Shown here piece after piece: positions 29,547 to 35,241 of a stretch of 35,241 bases of DNA. This stretch comes from Immundisolibacter sp. (GTDB lineage Bacteria > Pseudomonadota > Gammaproteobacteria > Immundisolibacterales > Immundisolibacteraceae): positions 1 through 35,241 of the forward strand of contig NZ_JAQVGQ010000004.1 in assembly GCF_028696615.1 (NCBI RefSeq). The letters run 5' to 3'. Positions within the stretch are counted from its first letter, which is position 1. Each line of letters opens with the position of its first letter. A model generated the notes under the pieces. That model saw only the letters and a list, made by a program, of their open reading frames with translations. It had not been told where the DNA came from and searched no databases. Position numbers and translations under genes: made by a program.

Positions 29547-31100
29547 ATGCACACCGCGCAATCGAACACCCAAGAACTGCTGTCGCTGGATGCTTTGCTG
29601 CAGAAGGCAGCCGAACACAAGGGCTGCGGCACCTCGTCCGACGGCGGCAAGGCGAGCTGCGGCTCGTCCGACGGTCCGGCCGACATGGCGCCGGAGGTGT
29701 GGGAGAAGGTGAAGAACCACCCCTGCTACAGCGAGGAGGCGCATCACCACTACGCGCGCATGCACGTGGCGGTGGCGCCGGCCTGCAACATCCAGTGCAA
29801 CTACTGCAACCGCAAGTACGACTGCGCCAATGAATCCCGTCCCGGCGTGGTGAGCGAAAAGCTCACCCCAGAGCAGGCGGCCAAGAAGGTGCTGGCGGTG
29901 GCCTCGACCATCCCGCAGATGACGGTGCTCGGCATCGCCGGCCCGGGCGATCCGCTCGCCAATCCCGACAAGACCTTCAAGACCTTCGAGCTGATATCGA
30001 AGACCGCGCCCGACATCAAGCTGTGCCTGTCGACCAACGGTCTGGCGCTACCGGACCACGTCGACACCATCGCCAACTTCAACGTGGACCACGTCACCAT
30101 CACCGTGAACATGGTCGACCCCGAGGTCGGCCAGCACATCTACCCGTGGATCTACTACAAGAAAAAGCGCTGGACCGGCATCGACGCCGCCAAGATTCTG
30201 ACCGAGCGGCAGATGCAGGGCCTGGAGATGCTGACCGCGCGCGGCATCCTCAGCAAGATCAACTCGGTGATGATCCCGGGCATCAACGACCAGCACCTGG
30301 TCGAAGTGAACCGGGCCGTCAAGAGCCGCGGCGCCTTCCTGCACAACATCATGCCGCTGATCTCGGCGCCCGAGCACGGCACCGTGTTTGGCCTGAACGG
30401 CCAGCGCGGCCCGACCGCGCAGGAGCTGAAGGCCCTGCAGGACGCCTGCGAGGGCGAGATGAACATGATGCGCCACTGTCGCCAGTGCCGCGCCGACGCC
30501 GTCGGCCTGCTGGGCGAGGACCGCAGCGCCGAGTTCACCACCGACAAGATCGACGCCATGGAGGTGGTCTACGACGCCGACACGCGCAAGGCCTACCAGG
30601 AGCTGGTCGAGCAGGAGCGCCAGGCCACGGTCGCGGCCAAGGAGGCGGAAAAGGCCGAGCTGGCCAAGCTCGCCGACGCCGAGGGCATTTCGCTGCTGAT
30701 CGCCGTCGCCACCAAGGGCCAGGGCAAGGTCAACGAGCACTTCGGCCACGCCAGCGAGTTCCAGATCTACGAGGTCGATGCCAAGAGCTCGAAGTTCGTT
30801 GGCCACCGCCGCGTGGACCTCTACTGCCAGGGCGGCTACGGCGAGGAGGACACGCTCGAAACCGTGGTCCGCGCCATCAACGACTGCCACGCCGTGTTCG
30901 TGGCCAAGATCGGCGGCTGCCCAAAGGCAGATCTCGCCAAGGCCGGCATCGACCCGGTGGACAGGTACGCCCACCAGCACATCGAGCAGTCGGTGATCGC
31001 CTACTTCATGGACTACGTCGGCCGCGTGCGCGCCGGCGAGATCACCCACCAGAGCCGCGGTGATGCCGACATCCGCCAGGGTGCCTTCATCGCCGCCTGA
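29547..31100 (+). CDS. nifB: Nitrogenase FeMo-cofactor biosynthesis protein NifB
   Basis: A 517-residue radical-SAM enzyme that fuses two [4Fe-4S] clusters with a carbide and sulfide into NifB-co, the precursor of FeMo-co. The SAM cluster motif C-X3-C-X2-C is CNIQCNYC (Cys80, 84, 87). It is preceded by [21 protein letters not shown] and followed by [29 protein letters not shown] provides further cluster cysteines. A C-terminal NifX-like domain starts near residue 380 ([16 protein letters not shown]). The start has AGGAGG upstream. Confidence 0.98.
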   Translation: MHTAQSNTQELLSLDALLQKAAEHKGCGTSSDGGKASCGSSDGPADMAPEVWEKVKNHPCYSEEAHHHYARMHVAVAPACNIQCNYCNRKYDCANESRPGVVSEKLTPEQAAKKVLAVASTIPQMTVLGIAGPGDPLANPDKTFKTFELISKTAPDIKLCLSTNGLALPDHVDTIANFNVDHVTITVNMVDPEVGQHIYPWIYYKKKRWTGIDAAKILTERQMQGLEMLTARGILSKINSVMIPGINDQHLVEVNRAVKSRGAFLHNIMPLISAPEHGTVFGLNGQRGPTAQELKALQDACEGEMNMMRHCRQCRADAVGLLGEDRSAEFTTDKIDAMEVVYDADTRKAYQELVEQERQATVAAKEAEKAELAKLADAEGISLLIAVATKGQGKVNEHFGHASEFQIYEVDAKSSKFVGHRRVDLYCQGGYGEEDTLETVVRAINDCHAVFVAKIGGCPKADLAKAGIDPVDRYAHQHIEQSVIAYFMDYVGRVRAGEITHQSRGDADIRQGAFIAA

Positions 31101-31130
31101 CGTTTCCGCCCCAGCTAAGGAGCTTTTCCC

Positions 31131-31355
31131 ATGGCCTACAAGATCGTCGCCTCCCAGTGCACCGGCTGCTCGGCCTGCGAGCCGGAATGTCCGAACCAGG
31201 CCATTTCCGAGAAAAACGGCGTGTTCGTCATCAACCCCAAGAAGTGCACCGAGTGCATCAACTACTTCGACGAACCGCAGTGTGTGGCGGTGTGCCCGGT
31301 GGACAACACCTGCATCGTCGACACCGGCTACCCGCGCTACCAGGCAAGCGCGTGA
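31131..31355 (+). CDS. fdxN: 2[4Fe-4S] ferredoxin, FdxN type
   Basis: A 74-residue bacterial ferredoxin with [12 protein letters not shown] and [20 protein letters not shown]. The second motif has the C-X2-C-X8-C-X3-C spacing common to nif-linked ferredoxins. It probably gives electrons to NifB or to nitrogenase. It follows nifB by 30 bases with an AAGGAG site. Its TGA stop overlaps a possible GTG start of the next gene. Confidence 0.93.
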   Translation: MAYKIVASQCTGCSACEPECPNQAISEKNGVFVINPKKCTECINYFDEPQCVAVCPVDNTCIVDTGYPRYQASA

Positions 31356-31360
31356 GCGGC

Positions 31361-31738
31361 ATGGACATCACCATCACGCCGGCGGCGCAGAAGTTCATGC
31401 GCCGCATGGTGCGCTTCGGCGGCGAGGGGATGACCGGCTTTCGGCTGCAGGTGAGCCCGGGCGGCTGCTCGGGTCTTTCCAGCGAGTTCACGGTCGAAAA
31501 GGCGCCACAGCCGGGCGATGTGGCAATCGCGCTCGACGGCTTTGCGCTGTTCCTGCCGGCGCAAAGCCGCCTGCTGCTGCACGGCGCTACGGTGGACTTT
31601 GCCGACACGCCGACCGAGTCCGGCCTCGTGTTCCGCAACGTGGCCGGCGGCGGCAGCTGTTCCAGCCAGAAACCGACCAGCGCGCCGGCACTCGCCACCG
31701 TGGACGTGGCCAGCATCGGCCGCGGCGGGCGGCCGTAG
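31361..31738 (+). CDS. Nif-cluster HesB/IscA-like protein
   Basis: A 125-residue A-type-carrier homologue. The first cysteine is present in SPGGCSGLSSEF (Cys36). The C-terminal pair is reduced to one cysteine in GGGSCSSQ (Cys100), where IscA and ErpA have CGCG. It then has a 25-residue tail. It may carry a cluster between subunits with fewer ligands, or have another role around NifB. An in-frame GTG at 31352 overlaps the fdxN stop and could be the true, coupled start. Confidence 0.85.
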   Translation: MDITITPAAQKFMRRMVRFGGEGMTGFRLQVSPGGCSGLSSEFTVEKAPQPGDVAIALDGFALFLPAQSRLLLHGATVDFADTPTESGLVFRNVAGGGSCSSQKPTSAPALATVDVASIGRGGRP

Positions 31739-31749
31739 GAGACCGCGCC

Positions 31750-32304
31750 GTGGCGGCCGTGCTCGATGCCCCTGACGCCGGCAGCGCCGAGCAGGCCAGC
31801 GCCGAGCAGGTATTCGCAGCCATCAGCCTGCTGGGCGGGGCCCTGCCGGCGGAGGTCGATCGACACCTGCGCGCCGCCGGCCGGCACTATGCCGACGACG
31901 CGCGCGCGCTCGAGCACCTCGCCGCCGCGGCCGAACTCGCGCCCGCCCACCCGGCGGTACTGATCGGCCGCTACCGATTCTTCTTCTACAAGGGCCGCTG
32001 GGCGCAGGCGCTGTCGGTGGCCGGCGAGTGCCTCGCCTGGGCGGCGCGGCTGCTCGGCCTGCCCGCCGACTGGCACGACACGCGCCCGCAACAGGCCGAA
32101 TTCGGCGCCTATGACGCCGTGCCGGCGCGGTTTTACCTGTTCACGCTCAAGGGCTACGCGTATCTGAGCCTGCGCCTTGACCTGCTGGCCGAGGGGCAGG
32201 CGGCAGCACGCAAGCTACTCGAACTCGACCCCGCCGACCGGGTCGGCGGGCAGGTGCTGCTGGATGTGCTGCGGCGCCGGGAGGCGGGCGATGACGACGC
32301 TTGA
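31750..32304 (+). CDS. Nif-cluster helical (TPR-like) protein
   Basis: A 184-residue soluble protein rich in alanine and leucine helices. LEHLAAAAELAPAHPAVLIGRYRFFFYKGRWAQAL and LLAEGQAAARKLLELDPADRVGG look like tetratricopeptide-type helix pairs, which suggests a protein-binding scaffold. Proteins of this kind are found between nifB-linked ferredoxins and LRV proteins in other nif clusters, but I know of no assigned function. The start GTG 31750 has GGAG eight bases upstream, and the stop overlaps the next gene by 14 bases. Confidence 0.75.
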   Translation: MAAVLDAPDAGSAEQASAEQVFAAISLLGGALPAEVDRHLRAAGRHYADDARALEHLAAAAELAPAHPAVLIGRYRFFFYKGRWAQALSVAGECLAWAARLLGLPADWHDTRPQQAEFGAYDAVPARFYLFTLKGYAYLSLRLDLLAEGQAAARKLLELDPADRVGGQVLLDVLRRREAGDDDA

Positions 32305-33169
32305 AGCCGACCCTGACGTCGATATCAGTGCCTGCGACCACCAGGGTCGGCCGCTGCCCTGCGCCGACTGCCGGCACCGCGACTGGCTCGCCACCGGCGC
32401 CTGCCAGCCAGGCCGCGCCTGCGTGCACGACCGCTACGCCCGGCGCATCGACCGCTTCTTCGCCTGGCACCCGTACCTGGCGGCCGACTATCTGGAGCAC
32501 CCGTACTTCGAGGTGCGCGCCATCGCCGCCCGCCACGCGCCGGTGTTCTGCCTGCCGCCGCTGCTGGACGACCCGGACGAGACCGTGCGCTGGAGCGCCG
32601 CTGCCCGTCTGCCGCAAAGCTATCTGCTGCCGCTGCGCGCCGACCCGCACCGCGAGGTGCGCATCCGCGTGGCGCACCGCCTCAACGGCGAGGCGCTCGA
32701 AGCCATGACGCGCGATGCCGACTACTACGTGCGCCTGGTGGTGGCGCGGCGGCTGCCGCAGGCGCGCCTGGGCCTGCTGCTCGGCGACCCCGAACCGCAG
32801 GTGCGGCGCGAGCTGGCGCGGCGCCTCACGCCGCAGCGGCTGCTGTGTCTGGCCGCCGACGACGACGCCGAGGTGCGCCTCGAAGTGGCGCGCCGCCTGC
32901 CGCAGGCGCTGCTGGTGTGGATGAGCGCCGATGCCGACTGGCGCGTGCGCTACGCCGTCGCCGAACGCCTGCCCGCGGCACAGCTTGGCGGGCTGCTGCA
33001 CGACACCGATCCCATGGTGCGCGCGCTGGCGCAGGAACGCTGTGCGCTCGACACCGTCGCCGACAACGCGCACGCCGCGGCGGCGCCGGGCGCGGATGAG
33101 CCCGGCGTGCCTCCCGAACCGCTGCGCGCCGTGTGGCGCTTTCCCGCAGGAGGTGATCCCGATGGGTGA
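32291..33169 (+). CDS. Leucine-rich-repeat-variant (LRV) Fe-S protein
   Basis: A 292-residue protein with an N-terminal cysteine cluster (Cys15, 24, 27, 38 and 44, as in PCADCRHRDW). About eight short helical repeats follow (for example DDPDETVRWSAAARLP, DADYYVRLVVARRLP, DDDAEVRLEVARRLP). This matches the [4Fe-4S] LRV protein first described from the Azotobacter vinelandii nif region. Its role is unknown; a curved repeat solenoid with a redox cluster suggests docking to a nitrogenase assembly partner. The start ATG 32291 overlaps the previous gene. Confidence 0.92.
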   Translation: MTTLEADPDVDISACDHQGRPLPCADCRHRDWLATGACQPGRACVHDRYARRIDRFFAWHPYLAADYLEHPYFEVRAIAARHAPVFCLPPLLDDPDETVRWSAAARLPQSYLLPLRADPHREVRIRVAHRLNGEALEAMTRDADYYVRLVVARRLPQARLGLLLGDPEPQVRRELARRLTPQRLLCLAADDDAEVRLEVARRLPQALLVWMSADADWRVRYAVAERLPAAQLGGLLHDTDPMVRALAQERCALDTVADNAHAAAAPGADEPGVPPEPLRAVWRFPAGGDPDG

Positions 33170-33470
33170 CATCGCACGCGATTCCGACGTCAACGAACTC
33201 GGCAGCCCGCCGCGCTTCGATTACGGCCAAAAGGTGCGCAGCCGCAAGACGGTCCGCAACGACGGCACGTTTTCCGGGCGCGAGATCGGCGACATCCTGG
33301 TCAAGAAGGGCGACATCGGCTACGTGACCAGCATCGGCACCTTCCTGCAGCAGTTCTACATCTACGGCGTGGACTTCGTCGCCCACGGCTACCGGGTCGG
33401 CATGAAGGGCCGCGAGCTGGAAGCCGTCGAGCCCGTTCCCGAAACCGCCACCGATGGGGTCGCGCCGTGA
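33162..33470 (+). CDS. nifZ: NifZ family protein (first copy)
   Basis: A 102-residue protein with the NifZ domain: FDYGQKVRSRKTVRNDGTF, then GDIGYVTSIGTFLQQFYIYGVDFV. NifZ is needed for full maturation of the second P-cluster of the MoFe protein. AGGAGG precedes ATG 33162, which overlaps the end of the LRV gene by 8 bases. Confidence 0.93.
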   Translation: MGDIARDSDVNELGSPPRFDYGQKVRSRKTVRNDGTFSGREIGDILVKKGDIGYVTSIGTFLQQFYIYGVDFVAHGYRVGMKGRELEAVEPVPETATDGVAP

Positions 33471-33706
33471 ACCCGGCCGCACCTGCCCTGTTCGACTGGG
33501 GCCAGCGCGTGCAGGCACTGGTGGACCTGCACAACGACGGCTCCTACCCGGACCAGCCGCTGGACGCCCTGCTGGCCGCGGCCGGCAGCGCCGGCGAGGT
33601 GGTGCAGGTGGGTGTCGTGGTCGAGGCCGGCATCAACGTCTACATGGTCGAGTTCGCCCCCGGCCGCGTGATCGGTTGCCTCGAACATGAACTCGCGGCC
33701 GTGTGA
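33467..33706 (+). CDS. NifZ-like small protein (second copy)
   Basis: A 79-residue protein repeating the NifZ pattern in shorter form: FDWGQRVQALVDLHNDGSYPDQP, GEVVQVGVVVEAGINVYMVEF, then VIGCLEHEL. Its GTG start overlaps the first nifZ stop by four bases. It could be a division of labour within NifZ function or a heteromeric partner of the first copy. Confidence 0.82.
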   Translation: MNPAAPALFDWGQRVQALVDLHNDGSYPDQPLDALLAAAGSAGEVVQVGVVVEAGINVYMVEFAPGRVIGCLEHELAAV

Positions 33707-34061
33707 TGCGCACCCGTTGTCAGGCCCACCCGCAGCGGCTGCGCACCCGAACGAGTTCGACCTCAGGCGCATCGCCCGCGCGCTCGACGGCCGCCGCCGC
33801 TACCGCTACGTGTCGCCGCAGGTGCACGCGGTGCCCGGCGGCTACCGCATCGACAGCCCCTGCTGCTCGCGCAACGTGGACCCGTCCGGCGGCGTCATCG
33901 ACATCGCCCTCATCGAGCACCGGCCAGATGCCGTGCCCGCCTGGCAGCTCTACGCGCGCGACCACATCGCCGGCGCCTGGCGCCTGCACGGCGGCCACGC
34001 GCGCCTCGCGGACGCGCTGGCCGTGCTGTGTGCCGATCCTCAGCGCCAGTTCTGGCGTTAG
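33687..34061 (+). CDS. Conserved nif-cluster protein of unknown function
   Basis: A 124-residue protein that I recognise only as a type found in nif clusters. It starts with a probably disordered stretch of 20 residues. Then come IARALDGRRRYRYVSPQV and a central SPCCSRNVDPSGGVIDIA with a Cys-Cys pair that may bind metal. It ends in RDHIAGAWRLHGGHARL and ADPQRQFWR. It overlaps the second nifZ by 20 bases, so it is surely in the same operon. ATG 33687 is the only good start. Confidence 0.75.
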   Translation: MNSRPCDAHPLSGPPAAAAHPNEFDLRRIARALDGRRRYRYVSPQVHAVPGGYRIDSPCCSRNVDPSGGVIDIALIEHRPDAVPAWQLYARDHIAGAWRLHGGHARLADALAVLCADPQRQFWR

Positions 34062-34088
34062 CTGCCTGATGTCACAAGGAACGCCGCC

Positions 34089-34301
34089 ATGAAAGTGATG
34101 ATCCGCAAGGACGCCGCCGGCAGCCTGAGCGTGTACGTGCCGAAAAAGGACCTCGAAGAGCCGGTGGTCGCCCAGGAATGTCCGGATTTGTGGGGCGGCA
34201 GCGTCACGCTCGCCAACGGCTGGCGTCTGGCGCTGCCGGATCTGGCCGCCGACACGCGCCTGCCGGTGACGGTGGAGGCACGGCGTCTGGACGACGCCTG
34301 A
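34089..34301 (+). CDS. nifT: NifT/FixU family protein
   Basis: A 70-residue protein of the NifT/FixU family, usually found with nifB/nifZ and dispensable in tested strains. MKVMIRKDAAGSLSVYVPKKDLEEPVV and LWGGSVTLANGWRLALP are the family's conserved parts. AAGGA lies upstream. It is separated by 27 bases from the previous gene. Confidence 0.93.
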   Translation: MKVMIRKDAAGSLSVYVPKKDLEEPVVAQECPDLWGGSVTLANGWRLALPDLAADTRLPVTVEARRLDDA

Positions 34302-34306
34302 CCGCC

Positions 34307-34555
34307 ATGCAGCCGGCCGAACTCGACACCCTGCACGACCTGCTCGCCGCCGGCCGCAGCGACGGTCCCTCGCTGCGCGCCGCGCTGCCGCAGCTTTCCG
34401 TGACGCGCTGCGACGCGGGCGATCTCGACGACACGCCCTACCGCCGCTATGCGGGCTTTGACCTGCACCTGGTCGACGGCGCCGGGCACTGCTGGCAGAT
34501 AACGCGCGATCCGGCCGCCGCCACCGGCATCGTGCTGGCGAGGCAGCGGCCGTGA
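34307..34555 (+). CDS. Small conserved nif-operon protein
   Basis: An 82-residue protein between nifT and the DegT-like gene. It has no named function that I know. LHDLLAAGRSDGPSLRAALPQLSVTRCDAGDLDD is followed by YAGFDLHLVDGAGHCWQITRDPAAATGIVLA, with two isolated cysteines in conserved-looking settings. It starts five bases after nifT and overlaps the next gene by four (GTGA). That marks it as part of the nifB operon. Confidence 0.72.
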   Translation: MQPAELDTLHDLLAAGRSDGPSLRAALPQLSVTRCDAGDLDDTPYRRYAGFDLHLVDGAGHCWQITRDPAAATGIVLARQRP

Positions 34556-35241
34556 ACGATTCCGTCATCACCTTTTCGGACCCCGACTTCGGCGCCGCGG
34601 AGCTGGCGGCGGTGCAGGCGGTGCTGGGTTCGTCGTATCTGAGCGACGGCCCGCAGCAGGCGGTGTTCGAGACCGAGTTCGCGGCGTACCTTGGCCGCCG
34701 GCACGCCGTCAGCGTCGGCAGTGCGCGCATCGGCCTGCTGCTCGGGCTGCGCGCGCTCGGCATCGGGCCGGGCGATGAGGTGATCGCGTCCGCCTACGGC
34801 TGGCGCGAACTCGCGCACGCGATCGCGCAGGCCGGCGCCACACCGCGCTTCGTCGACATCGACTACTGGTCCGGCACGCTGGCGCCGGACAAGGTGGCGG
34901 CGGCCATCACGCCCGCCACGCGCGCCATCCTCGCCGCCAACACGCTGGGTCATCCGGCGGCCTGGACGCCGCTGCGCGCGCTCGCCGACCAGCACGGCCT
35001 GCGTTTGATCGAAGACTCCAGCGAGGCCATCGGCTCGCGCTACCAGGGGCGCCTCGTCGGCAGCTTCGGCGATCTCGCCGTGTTCGACTTCAGCCAGCCG
35101 GCGGCGCTGTGCTGCGGCACCGGCGCCATGCTGGTGACCGACGACGACGAACTCGCCGCCGCGCTGCGCCGCCTGCGCGGTCGGCGCCCGGCCGAGCGCG
35201 GCAACATCGTCGCCTCCGGCGTGGCGCCGTACGGCGCCGAG
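34552..35241 (+). CDS. DegT/DnrJ/EryC1-fold aminotransferase-like protein (3' truncated)
   Basis: The first 230 residues of a protein with the fold of PLP sugar aminotransferases. YLSDGPQQAVFETEFAAYLGRRHAVSVGSA, GPGDEVIASAYGWRELAHAI and LIEDSSEAIGSRYQGRLVGSFGDLAVFDF follow the family pattern, including the PLP Asp in EDSSEAIG. The usual lysine of the S-F-x-x-x-K-x5-G motif is absent: FDFSQPAALCCGTGAM places Pro where Lys is expected. The GTG 34552 start overlaps the previous stop. The nif-operon location is unexpected for a sugar enzyme. The gene runs off the window. Confidence 0.82.
   Translation, partial: MNDSVITFSDPDFGAAELAAVQAVLGSSYLSDGPQQAVFETEFAAYLGRRHAVSVGSARIGLLLGLRALGIGPGDEVIASAYGWRELAHAIAQAGATPRFVDIDYWSGTLAPDKVAAAITPATRAILAANTLGHPAAWTPLRALADQHGLRLIEDSSEAIGSRYQGRLVGSFGDLAVFDFSQPAALCCGTGAMLVTDDDELAAALRRLRGRRPAERGNIVASGVAPYGAE

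Overview
The window is GC-rich, densely coded DNA from what is most likely a hydrocarbon- or aromatic-degrading, nitrogen-fixing gammaproteobacterium. ErpA, a gamma-type Isc operon, QueG and ProS fit that placement. An Immundisolibacter-like organism is my guess from the mix of ring-hydroxylating dioxygenase, LLM monooxygenase and nif genes; it is not proven by anything in the sequence.

Left third (1-14.4 kb): catabolism. A 5'-truncated Rieske dioxygenase alpha subunit and its beta subunit are followed by a minus-strand run. In transcription order this run is a SemiSWEET-like protein, two adjacent acyl-CoA dehydrogenases, an AMP-forming acyl-CoA ligase, a lactonase-like metallo-beta-lactamase and an LLM flavin monooxygenase. 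Next come a plus-strand extradiol (BphC-type) dioxygenase, dgkA, a 3-hydroxyisobutyrate-dehydrogenase-family enzyme, queG, a DedA protein and a second LLM monooxygenase. Middle (14.4-19.6 kb): housekeeping genes proS, cysK, thiE and hemL.

Right half (19.6-35.2 kb): nitrogen fixation. A complete Isc operon (iscS-iscU-erpA-like-iscA-hscB-hscA-fdx-iscX) diverges from nifA. The intergenic region holds one NifA-type upstream activator sequence (TGT-N10-ACA) placed exactly midway between two opposed sigma-54 promoters, one for each direction. No nifU, nifS or iscR is present, so this Isc system looks wired into the nif regulon. NifA carries the full C-X11-C-X19-C-X4-C signature of oxygen-sensitive NifA, and no nifL is adjacent. 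An arsenic cassette (arsR-arsH-acr3) sits between nifA and nifB. Then a sigma-54/NifA-controlled operon runs off the window: nifB, a 2[4Fe-4S] ferredoxin, a HesB-like protein, a helical-repeat protein, an LRV FeS protein, two nifZ-type genes, two unnamed nif-cluster proteins around nifT, and a DegT-fold protein that seems to lack its PLP lysine.

Threaded through the intergenic spaces are about 150-bp elements of three related families, here called A, B and C. Each is built from five successive hairpins. Loop sequences and order are shared between families, while the stems are largely different but still self-complementary. They have terminal inverted repeats and 4-5 bp target duplications, and one (C) is cleanly inserted inside another (B). 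Family A copies abut the stop codons of their neighbours. They look like an undescribed family of structured, non-autonomous mobile elements and are the most novel feature of the window along with the symmetric isc/nifA control region.
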